Assembly: GCA_016711925.1 (NCBI GenBank)
Contig: JADJSA010000007.1
Span: 124,001 to 188,000 of the forward strand
Reading direction: 5' to 3'
DNA from: Candidatus Methylophosphatis haderslevensis
GTDB taxonomy: Bacteria; Pseudomonadota; Gammaproteobacteria; Burkholderiales; Rhodocyclaceae
Length of the DNA: 64,000 nucleotides
How positions within the stretch are numbered: position 1 is the stretch's first letter; each line of letters opens with the position of its first letter. The notes beneath the pieces were generated by a model. It did no database searches and was not told the DNA's origin. It saw nothing but the letters and a program-made list of their open reading frames with translations. The position numbers were made by a program, and so were the translations under genes. This document shows positions 57,051 through 64,000 of this stretch, in pieces.

Positions 57051-59408
57051 GTGCGGATTGCGGTCTGCGGTTTCGCGATCGGCGCGGCCTTGTGCCAGGG
57101 GCAGGCCGAATTGCCGGACTGGCCGGCGGTGGCCGCAATCGCGGCCGGCGCGCTGGTTGTCGCCCTGATCGCGGCGAAGGTGCGACGGCGCTGGCTGAAG
57201 GCGGGCACGCTGCTCGCGGCCGGCGCGCTGGCCGGGTTTGCCTGGTCGTGCGGCTATGCGCTGCTGCGGCTGGCCGAGACGCTGCCGGGTGAACTCGAAG
57301 GGCGCGACATTTATGTCACCGGCGTGGTCGCCGGATTGCCGCAGGCGCTCGACGCCGGTCAGCGCTTCGTCTTCGAGGTCGAGCAGAGCGAGGCCGCGGG
57401 CGCGCCGCGGCGCGTGCTGCTCGGCTGGTATCGAGGCCAGCGCGAGGCGCAGACCGAGATCGCGCGCGAGGTGCATGCCGGCGAGCGCTGGCGCTTCAAG
57501 GTGCGGCTCAAGCGCCCGCACGGCAACCTCAACCCGCACGGCTTCGACTATGAAGCGCAATTGTTCGAACGCGGCCTGCGCGCCACCGGCTATGTTCGCG
57601 CCGGCGCCGAAAGCCTCAAACTGGCCGAATTCGTTGACTCGCCGGGAACGCTGATCGAGCGCGCGCGCGAGAATGTTCGCGCCTACATCCGCGACGCGCT
57701 GCCCGATTCGCCCCATGCCGGCCTGCTGATCGCGCTGGTGATCGGCGACCAGCAGGCGATCGACGCCGATCTGTGGGAGCGCTTCAACCGCACCGGCATC
57801 ACCCACCTGGTGGCGATATCCGGCGTGCATGTGACGATGATCGCCGGCCTGTTCGCCTGGCTGGTGGCAGCCCTCTGGCGGCGCGTGCCGCGGCTGGCAT
57901 TGCGGCTGCCGGCGCAGAAGGCGGCGGCGCTGGCCGGCGTCCTGGCAGCCCTGGCCTACTGCCTGCTCGCCGGCTTCGCCGTGCCGGCGCAGCGCACGCT
58001 CTACATGCTGGCGGTGATTGCGCTGGCCCTGTGGAGCGGGCGCATCGCGGGCGGCAGCCGGGTGCTGGCGCTGGCCTTGCTGATCGTCTTGCTGCTCGAC
58101 CCGCTGGCGGTCATGTCGGCCGGTTTCTGGCTCTCGTTCGGCGCGGTCGCGGTGCTGTTCTACAGCGGCAGCGGGCGTATCGGGGGCAGCGGCCGTATCG
58201 GCCACGTCGACCGTCTGCGCCGCGCGATCTCCGCGCAATGGGCGGTGACCCTGGCGCTGATTCCGGCGCTGCTGGCGCTGTTCCAGCAATTCTCGCTGGT
58301 ATCCGCGCCGGCCAATGCGGTCGCCATACCGGTGGTCAGTTTGCTGATCACGCCGCTGGCGATCGTGGGCGGCCTGCTGCACATCGACGCGCTGCTGGCG
58401 CTGGCGAATCTGGCGATGGGGTGGCTGATGTTGCTGCTCGACTGGCTGGCCGCGATGCCGTGGGCGGTCTGGCAGCAGGCGGCACCACCCTGGTGGGCGG
58501 TGGCGCCGGGCTTGCTCGGCTGCGCGGTGATGCTGCTACCGCGCGGCTTTCCGGCGCGCAGCCTGGGGGCGGTGCTGCTGCTGCCGCTGTTTCTGACGCC
58601 GGCACCGCGGCCGGCCGCCGGCAATGCCGTCGTCACCGTGCTCGATGTCGGCCAGGGGCTGGCGGTGCATGTGCAGACAGCAGGTCACGACATGATCTAC
58701 GACACCGGACCGCGCTTCTCGCTCGATGCCAACAGCGGCAACCGCATCATCCTGCCTTATCTGCGCGCCGCCGGCGTGCTGCAGCTCGACCGCCTGATCG
58801 TCACCCACCAGGATCGCGATCACTCGGGCGGGGCCGAATCGGTGCTGGCGGGACTGCCGGTTTCGCTGACCCAGAGTTCGCTCGCTGCCGATTCGCCGTA
58901 CAGGCTGTCGGCGCCCGACCAGCAGGCCTGCATCGATGGTGAAACCTGGGAATGGGACGGCGTGCGCTTCGAGATGCTGCATCCGCGTCCCGCCGCCTAC
59001 CTGCGGCCAGTGGTGAAGTCCAACGACCTTTCGTGTGTGCTGATGGTGAGCGCGGCCGGCAGCAGGATGCTGTTGACCGGCGATATCGAGGGCGTGTCCG
59101 AACTCGACCTGGTGGCGCGGCACGGCCGACGGCTGCGCGCCGACGTGCTGCTGGCGCCGCACCACGGCAGCCGCACTTCGTCGAGCGAGGCGTTTCTCGA
59201 TGCAGTCGGCGCGGCACAGGTGATTCTGCCGGTCGGCTATCGCAACCGCTTTCGCCATCCGAACGGCGAGGTGATGGCGCGTTACCAGACGCGCGCCGCC
59301 GCGGTGCATCGCACCGACCGGGATGGCGCGGTTCGCGTACTGCTCGGCCCGGCCGTCAACCTTGAGCGGACGCGCGAGCTGCGCAAGCGCTACTGGCATG
59401 CGCAATAG
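57051..59408 (+). CDS. comEC: DNA internalisation/competence protein ComEC
   Basis: 785 aa from GTG 57051, 12 bp after the ABC gene. The N-terminal soluble region (DUF4131-like OB fold, GRDIYVTGVVAGLPQALDAG) is followed by the multi-helix Competence domain (LLIALVIGDQQAIDADLWER, FNRTGITHLVAISGVHVTMI). It ends with a metallo-beta-lactamase-like domain: VLDVGQGLAVHVQTAGHDMI, VTHQDRDHSGGAESVL (HxxDH) and LLAPHHGSRTSSSEAFLDAV. It is the inner-membrane channel for single-stranded DNA in natural transformation. All domains are present. Confidence 0.94.
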   Translation: MRIAVCGFAIGAALCQGQAELPDWPAVAAIAAGALVVALIAAKVRRRWLKAGTLLAAGALAGFAWSCGYALLRLAETLPGELEGRDIYVTGVVAGLPQALDAGQRFVFEVEQSEAAGAPRRVLLGWYRGQREAQTEIAREVHAGERWRFKVRLKRPHGNLNPHGFDYEAQLFERGLRATGYVRAGAESLKLAEFVDSPGTLIERARENVRAYIRDALPDSPHAGLLIALVIGDQQAIDADLWERFNRTGITHLVAISGVHVTMIAGLFAWLVAALWRRVPRLALRLPAQKAAALAGVLAALAYCLLAGFAVPAQRTLYMLAVIALALWSGRIAGGSRVLALALLIVLLLDPLAVMSAGFWLSFGAVAVLFYSGSGRIGGSGRIGHVDRLRRAISAQWAVTLALIPALLALFQQFSLVSAPANAVAIPVVSLLITPLAIVGGLLHIDALLALANLAMGWLMLLLDWLAAMPWAVWQQAAPPWWAVAPGLLGCAVMLLPRGFPARSLGAVLLLPLFLTPAPRPAAGNAVVTVLDVGQGLAVHVQTAGHDMIYDTGPRFSLDANSGNRIILPYLRAAGVLQLDRLIVTHQDRDHSGGAESVLAGLPVSLTQSSLAADSPYRLSAPDQQACIDGETWEWDGVRFEMLHPRPAAYLRPVVKSNDLSCVLMVSAAGSRMLLTGDIEGVSELDLVARHGRRLRADVLLAPHHGSRTSSSEAFLDAVGAAQVILPVGYRNRFRHPNGEVMARYQTRAAAVHRTDRDGAVRVLLGPAVNLERTRELRKRYWHAQ

Positions 59409-59443
59409 GAAGTCGGCACGCGGGCGATGGTAGACTGCGGCAG

Positions 59444-60355
59444 ATGTCATCGCGGATGAATACCATGAGCCAATTCGATTCTTCTTCCCCCCCGACCGGT
59501 GCCGCCATGCGCCAGAGGCGCGTGCAGTGCAGCGGACCGCACGGTCTGCACCGCATGGCCTACGCCGAGTGGGGCGACCCGCGCAACCCGCGGGTGCTGG
59601 TCTGCGTCCATGGCCTGACCCGGCAGGGGCGCGACTTCGATTTCCTGGCGCAGGCGCTGGCCGGCGAATACCGGGTGGTGTGCCCGGACGTGGTCGGGCG
59701 CGGGCGCAGCGACTGGCATCCGGTCAAGGACGATTACCAGTTGCCGCTTTATGTGGCCGACATGGTCACGCTGATCGCGCGGCTCGATGTCGAGCAGGTG
59801 CATTGGGTCGGCACCTCGATGGGCGGGCTGATCGGGATGGCGCTATCGAGCCTGCCGAATACGCCGGTGGCGCGACTGGTGCTCAACGATGTCGGGCCGG
59901 TGGCCACCGTCGAATCGGTGCAGCGCCTGCAAACTTATGTCGGCAAGGCGCCGCCGTTTGCCAACATCGCCGAAGCGGAAGCCTACATCCGGGCAGTCGG
60001 TGCGCCATTCGGTTCGCTCACCGATGCGCAGTGGCGGCACCTGACCGAACACGAGATTCGCCCGCGCGCCGATGGCGGGGTGGAACTCAATTACGATCCC
60101 GGCATTGCCGAGCCTTTCCTCAAATCGCCGCTGCCGGCTGATGTCGCGCTGTGGGCGATCTACGATGCGATCCGCTGTCCGACGCTGGCCATTCGCGGCG
60201 AGCAGTCCGACCTGCTGGCGCGGGAAATCTGGCTCGAAATGGGCCGACGCGGCCCGCAGGCGCGCACGGTCGAGATCGCCGGGGTCGGCCACGCGCCGAT
60301 GTTGATGGATGCGGCGCAAATCGGCGTGGTGCGAGACTTCCTGCTGGCCGGCTGA
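59444..60355 (+). CDS. Alpha/beta-fold hydrolase
   Basis: About 303 aa; ATG 59444, 59456 and 59465 are all possible starts. The nucleophile elbow is VHWVGTSMGGLIGMALSS (GTSMGG), the acid is probably in the block LAIRGEQSDLLAREIW, and the catalytic His is in EIAGVGHAPMLMDAAQ. The oxyanion-hole block LVCVHGLTRQGRDFDFLAQA is typical. The substrate cannot be told. It overlaps or abuts the DUF599 gene (2 bp gap). Confidence 0.88.
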   Translation: MSSRMNTMSQFDSSSPPTGAAMRQRRVQCSGPHGLHRMAYAEWGDPRNPRVLVCVHGLTRQGRDFDFLAQALAGEYRVVCPDVVGRGRSDWHPVKDDYQLPLYVADMVTLIARLDVEQVHWVGTSMGGLIGMALSSLPNTPVARLVLNDVGPVATVESVQRLQTYVGKAPPFANIAEAEAYIRAVGAPFGSLTDAQWRHLTEHEIRPRADGGVELNYDPGIAEPFLKSPLPADVALWAIYDAIRCPTLAIRGEQSDLLAREIWLEMGRRGPQARTVEIAGVGHAPMLMDAAQIGVVRDFLLAG

Positions 60356-60357
60356 TC

Positions 60358-61050
60358 TTGTTGCGGCCGTTTCTCGCCCAGCTCACCACCGCGGACTGGA
60401 CGGCGCTGGGCTGGTTTCTGCTGTGCTGGATCGGCTACGGCTGGCTGGCCGACAACGGCATCGGCGAGCGCCTCGGACTGGTCGGCGCCAGCCACCGCCA
60501 CCGGCTCGAATGGTCGCGTCGACTGCTCGGGCGCGAGAACCGCATCGCCGATGCCGCACTGGTGGGCAACCTGCTCTCGTCGGTGAGCTTTTATGCCAAT
60601 ACCACGATCTACATCATCGCTGGCCTGATCGCGGTGATGGGCACCGTCGACAAACTGATCACCATGACGGCGGAGATTCCGTTCGCGCGCGAGGTTTCGC
60701 GCGAACTGTGGGAGGTCAAGGTACTGCTGCTGCTGGCGGTGTTCGTGGTGGCGTACTTCAAGTTCACCTGGTCGATCCGCCAGTTCAATTTTCTCTCGAT
60801 CCTGATCGGTGCCGCACCGGAAGCGCGCGCGCCGGACGAGGAGCGCGAGCGCTACGCAAAAAAGATAGCGCGGGTGAATAGCCACGCCGGCGACGAATTC
60901 AATCGCGGCATCCGCGCCTACTACTTCGGTCTGGCGGCGGTGAGCTGGTTCGTGCATCCGTGGCTGTTCGTCGCGGTAACCGCGCTGATCGTGACGGTCA
61001 TGGCCAGGCGCGATTTTGCCTCGGTAACGCTCGCGGTGCTGCGCGAGTAG
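60358..61050 (+). CDS. DUF599 integral membrane protein
   Basis: About 230 aa from a TTG at 60358 or 60361, just after the hydrolase stop. Four membrane helices (ALGWFLLCWIGYGWLADN, TTIYIIAGLIAVMG, VLLLLAVFVVAYFKFTW, YYFGLAAVSWFVHPWLFVAV) and the conserved FKFTWSIRQFNFLSILIGAA are DUF599 features. Function unknown. Tight spacing suggests co-transcription with the hydrolase. Confidence 0.83.
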   Translation: MLRPFLAQLTTADWTALGWFLLCWIGYGWLADNGIGERLGLVGASHRHRLEWSRRLLGRENRIADAALVGNLLSSVSFYANTTIYIIAGLIAVMGTVDKLITMTAEIPFAREVSRELWEVKVLLLLAVFVVAYFKFTWSIRQFNFLSILIGAAPEARAPDEERERYAKKIARVNSHAGDEFNRGIRAYYFGLAAVSWFVHPWLFVAVTALIVTVMARRDFASVTLAVLRE

Positions 61051-61087
61051 CAGGCCCGGCCGGCCCCGCATAGCGCGCCGGCGGCAG

Positions 61088-61200
61088 CCCTGAGAGCCGC
61101 ATGGATAGGCGATCTACAGGGCGCATGCCGTGCGCGCCTTGTACTACGGGCCTCAGCGGCATGCCATGCCGGAGAGCGCCAGCTGGTGCGGGTCACAGGG
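61088..61200. repeat. Dispersed palindromic repeat, copy 11
   Basis: The left arm GAGAGCCGCATGGATAGGCG (61092-61111) continues ATCTACAGGGCGCATGCC. The right arm GGAGAGCGCCAGCTGGTGCG (61171-61190) is its degenerate inverse. It lies between the convergent DUF599 and DUF1415 genes. Confidence 0.78.
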
Positions 61201-61204
61201 CGGG

Positions 61205-61780
61205 TCAGTGCTTGCCGCCGCCACGCCGGACGTCACCCAGGCCGAGCGCCAGCCAGCCGGCGAGACCGAGTTTTTGCAGCGTTTCGATATTGCGCAGGTA
61301 GATTGTCTGCGCCTCCGGCACGGCTTCGACGGCACGTGCGATGCTCGCTTCGCGCAGCAGATGCAGCGTCGGGTAGGGCGCGCGATTGGTGTAGTTGCCC
61401 AGATCGTCGGGCGCGGTGCCGGCGAACTGATAGCCGGGGTGAAAACTCGCGATCTGCAGCACGCCCTCCAGGCCATGCTCGACGATCGCCTCGTCGGCGA
61501 TCGCCGTCAGGTCGTTGAATTCCAGGAAATCGTCAAACAGCGTCGGGTGCACCAGCAGGGTGGTGTCGATCTGCGCCGAATCGCTGGCGGCCAGAAGATC
61601 GAGTTCGCGGTCGAGCTGTTCGAGAAAGCCGTCGACGTGCGGCGCATCGCTGACCACCAGGCGCACCTGATTCTTCACATACACCGCCTTGGCGAACGGA
61701 CACAGGTTCAGGCCGATGACCGCCTGCTCGATCCAGCGGCGCATGGCGGCGAGCACTTCGCTTTCGTCGGGAGATGACAT
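61205..61780 (-). CDS. DUF1415 family protein
   Basis: 191 aa. MRRWIEQAVIGLNLCPFAKA (with the conserved NLCPFA) and ASFHPGYQFAGTAPDDLGNY, then RAPYPTLHLLREASI, are the hallmark blocks of this family, which includes the E. coli-absent but widespread proteobacterial small soluble proteins. Function unknown. It is 32 bp downstream of mtfA on the same strand. Confidence 0.88.
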   Translation of the reverse strand: MSSPDESEVLAAMRRWIEQAVIGLNLCPFAKAVYVKNQVRLVVSDAPHVDGFLEQLDRELDLLAASDSAQIDTTLLVHPTLFDDFLEFNDLTAIADEAIVEHGLEGVLQIASFHPGYQFAGTAPDDLGNYTNRAPYPTLHLLREASIARAVEAVPEAQTIYLRNIETLQKLGLAGWLALGLGDVRRGGGKH

Positions 61781-61812
61781 GTGGGCAACGGTTCCGGGTG
61801 AAAGGGCCGGGA

Positions 61813-62598
61813 TCAGGCGTGCCCGGCTTTGCTCATGCGCAGTTCGCCGGATGCCGGGTCGAGGCGATAGAAGCGGGCGAGCTGGGCGTACACGCCCGGG
61901 TATTCAAGTTGCAGCAGCAGAGGCGTGGTGAAGAAAGCTTCGCTCATCACCGCGAAGAATTCGCCCGGGTTCTCGCTGGCGTAGGGATCGAGCGGCGTAT
62001 CTTCGCCTTCATCGACACGCCGGCACAGATCGGCATAGGCGTCGCTGAACTCGCGCGCCCAACTGCCGGCGTCCATGCCGGCCGGCAACTGCGGCATGCC
62101 GTCGGGTTCGCCGTTGCGCATGTCGAGCTTGTGGGCGAATTCATGCAGCACGACGTTGATGCCCTCGGCTTCGTTGGCGTCGTCGAACCAGGCGACGACG
62201 ACGGGGCCGCCGCGCCAGGCTTCGCCGAGTACCGGATCATCATATTCGTGCACCACGCCGGCGGCGTCGACTTCGTTGCGCGGAATCACGAAGTCGCCCG
62301 GATAGACAATGATGCCGACCCAGTCGCCGTAGGCGCCGAGGCCGATATTGAGGATCGGCAGACAGGCCTGCAGGCCGATGGCCAGACGCATGGCGTTATC
62401 GACTTCCAGTCCGCCGGCGCCGGCAATCTGCTTTTCGGCGAGAAATTCGAGTGTCAGCACGCGCAGCCGGGCGCGCTCGGCCGGTTCGAGAAAATCGAGA
62501 AACGGCAGCCTCGCCTCGACCTGCTGCCAGGCCGCGTCATCGACCGCGAAGTTCGCGGCGATCTGTTGGCGGCGCCAGCGGCGATAGGCGGAGAACAT
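61813..62598 (-). CDS. mtfA: MtfA-like zinc aminopeptidase
   Basis: 261 aa. The catalytic motif is NVVLHEFAHKLDMRNGEPDG (HExxH with HEFAH), preceded by WFDDANEAEGI and VIPRNEVDAAGVVHEYDDPV. PFLDFLEPAERARLRVLTLE is the N-terminal conserved block. In enterobacteria MtfA sequesters the Mlc repressor and controls glucose PTS genes; here the regulatory partner is unknown. It is probably first in a unit with the DUF1415 gene and divergent from relA. Confidence 0.92.
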   Translation of the reverse strand: MFSAYRRWRRQQIAANFAVDDAAWQQVEARLPFLDFLEPAERARLRVLTLEFLAEKQIAGAGGLEVDNAMRLAIGLQACLPILNIGLGAYGDWVGIIVYPGDFVIPRNEVDAAGVVHEYDDPVLGEAWRGGPVVVAWFDDANEAEGINVVLHEFAHKLDMRNGEPDGMPQLPAGMDAGSWAREFSDAYADLCRRVDEGEDTPLDPYASENPGEFFAVMSEAFFTTPLLLQLEYPGVYAQLARFYRLDPASGELRMSKAGHA

Positions 62599-62666
62599 GG
62601 CGGTCGGTCGTATCCGGGGTTCGGCGGGAGTCGGAAGCGCGGCATTCTACGTGGGATAATCGCCGC

Positions 62667-64000
62667 ATGGTATCGGTTACGCATTCGATCGACGCGGTCG
62701 GTGTCGCGCAGACGCCGGTGATCCTGTTGTGCGAGGGGCTGGACGAGGGCGGGTGCAGGAAAATCGAACGCGCTCTGGCACTGGTCGAACCGCTCTATGC
62801 CGGCAAGCAGCTCGGAACCGGCGAGCCGGTGTGGCAGCACGTGCTGGGCATGGCGCTGATCGCCGTTGCGCTGCGGCTGGACGTCGATACGCGCCTGGCG
62901 GCGCTGTTGTTCGCGATTCACGATTACCACGCCGCGGCGGGCGATCTGATCGAGCGCGAATTCGGCCCGGAGGTGGCGAAACTGGTGGGCGGCCTGCATC
63001 GGCTCAACGGCCTGCGCCTGATCACCCGCGCGGCAGCGGCCTCGTCGGTGCCGGAGGTTCGGGCGCAGACCGAAGTGTTGCGCAAGATGGTGCTGGCGAT
63101 GGTCGAGGACATCCGTGTGGTGATGCTGCGGCTGGCCAGCCGGACGCAGACGCTGCGCTATTTCACCGACCACAGCGATGCGCGGCGCGCCGATGTGGCG
63201 CGCGAATCGCTGGACATCTATGCGCCGCTGGCCAACCGGCTCGGCGTCTGGCAATTGAAATGGGAGATCGAGGATCTGTCGTTCCGTTTTCTCGAGCCCG
63301 AAACCTACAAGCGGATTGCCCGTCAGCTCGACGAGAAGCGCGCCGAACGCGAGCACTTCATCGAGCAGGCGATCGCGCGCCTGAAGAGCGAGTGCGCGGC
63401 AATGGGCATCGCGGCCGAGATATACGGCCGCCCCAAGCACATCTACAGCATCTGGAACAAGATGCGGTCGAAGAACCTGCCGTTCTCCGAAGTCTATGAC
63501 GTGCGGGCGCTGCGGGTCATCGTCGATCAGGTGAAGGACTGCTACGCCGTGCTCGGGCTGGTGCACCAGCGGTGGACACCGGTGCCCAAGGAGTTCGACG
63601 ACTACATCTCCAAGCCCAAGGGGAACTTCTACCGTTCCCTGCACACCGCCGTGATTGCCGAGGATGGCCGCTCGCTCGAAGTGCAGATTCGCACGCGCGA
63701 CATGCACAACCATGCCGAACTCGGCGTGGCCGCCCACTGGCGCTACAAGGAAGGCATCGGCGGCGGTCTTGCGCAGGACAGCTATGGCGACAAGCTGGCG
63801 TTGCTGCGCGACCTGCTTTCCTGGCGCGACGAGATCACCGACTCTTCCGACTGGGTCGAGCAGTTCAAACGCGCTGCGCTCGACGACACGATCTACATCG
63901 TGACGCCGCAGGGGCGGGTGATCGATCTGCCGCAGGGCGCCACGCCGATCGATTTCGCCTACCGTCTGCACACCGAACTGGGCCACCGCTGCCGCGGCGC
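62667..64000 (+). CDS. relA: (p)ppGpp synthetase RelA, 5' part (continues beyond window)
   Basis: 444 codons are visible from ATG 62667. The N-terminal hydrolase-like region is degenerate: where SpoT has HD, this has LAALLFAIHDYHAAAGDLIE and lacks the upstream catalytic His pattern, as in monofunctional RelA. The synthetase domain follows: EIYGRPKHIYSIWNKMRSKN, VYDVRALRVIVDQVKDCYAV, FDDYISKPKGNFYRSLHTAV and EVQIRTRDMHNHAELGVAAH. A TGS domain begins at DDTIYIVTPQGRVIDLPQGA. It makes (p)ppGpp on stalled ribosomes. The C-terminal ACT part is outside. Confidence 0.94.
   Translation, partial: MVSVTHSIDAVGVAQTPVILLCEGLDEGGCRKIERALALVEPLYAGKQLGTGEPVWQHVLGMALIAVALRLDVDTRLAALLFAIHDYHAAAGDLIEREFGPEVAKLVGGLHRLNGLRLITRAAAASSVPEVRAQTEVLRKMVLAMVEDIRVVMLRLASRTQTLRYFTDHSDARRADVARESLDIYAPLANRLGVWQLKWEIEDLSFRFLEPETYKRIARQLDEKRAEREHFIEQAIARLKSECAAMGIAAEIYGRPKHIYSIWNKMRSKNLPFSEVYDVRALRVIVDQVKDCYAVLGLVHQRWTPVPKEFDDYISKPKGNFYRSLHTAVIAEDGRSLEVQIRTRDMHNHAELGVAAHWRYKEGIGGGLAQDSYGDKLALLRDLLSWRDEITDSSDWVEQFKRAALDDTIYIVTPQGRVIDLPQGATPIDFAYRLHTELGHRCRG

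Overview
The window is a high-GC (roughly 65-70 %) chromosomal segment of a betaproteobacterium. The gene order (ftsX-ftsE-ftsY divergent from two M16 peptidases, then rsmD-coaD-ferredoxin; rpfE/recJ; prfB and lysS; lolC-lolD; comEC; relA) and a NosR-type protein point to a Rhodocyclales-like lineage, although the order cannot be fixed from sequence alone. No rRNA or CRISPR array is present. There is one tRNA, tRNA-Val(CAC), at about 38.0 kb.

Layout. 0-18.4 kb: the end of an EAL-domain protein, a small periplasmic coiled-coil protein, a TPR/GT41 (O-GlcNAc-transferase-like) protein overlapping a NosR-like flavo/iron-sulfur membrane protein, rlmJ, a YhiN-type flavoprotein, a PAS histidine kinase, an RhlE-like helicase, a repetitive LEA-like lipoprotein, a UPF0149/SEC-C protein with metY, an ahpC-ahpD peroxide-defence pair, an OmpA-like protein and a membrane hybrid histidine kinase. 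18.4-22.0 kb: a mobile/accessory hot spot with an IS110 remnant, an orphaned hypothetical gene, a REP-associated transposase (RAYT) bounded by 15-bp inverted repeats, and a higBA toxin-antitoxin operon. 22-34.3 kb: ABC exporter, frameshifted TraB/GumN gene, Calx-beta protein, ftsYEX, M16 pair, rsmD, coaD, ferredoxin, a decayed nitroreductase and a small membrane protein. 34.7-37.7 kb: a NYN-LOTUS gene cut in two by a 2156-bp ISL3-type element with an exact target duplication. 37.9-47.6 kb: tRNA-Val, gltX, mnmC, a LysM/M15 peptidase, lysS, a PIN-domain toxin-antitoxin pair, prfB with its programmed frameshift, and an LbH/PAP2-like membrane pair. 47.6-48.7 kb: repeat and IS debris. 48.7-64 kb: recJ, rpfE-like, lolCD, small conserved proteins, a frameshifted ABC exporter, comEC, hydrolase, DUF599, DUF1415, mtfA and the 5' part of relA.

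The most distinctive feature is repeat architecture. At least eleven copies of a roughly 110-bp imperfect palindromic element (core CCGCATGGATAGGCGATCT in inverted pairs) sit mostly at gene ends, and one half-copy lies in frame inside a protein gene. A second family is a 69-bp REPIN-like doublet with GTAG-type ends, present twice near 48 kb. One RAYT gene at 19.9 kb is a candidate mobiliser of either family.

Several otherwise normal genes carry single-base frameshifts next to short homopolymers (23.8-24.7 kb and 55.3-57.0 kb). These could be real pseudogenes or sequencing errors. All functional calls come from reading motifs and remembered family features; no database search was run.
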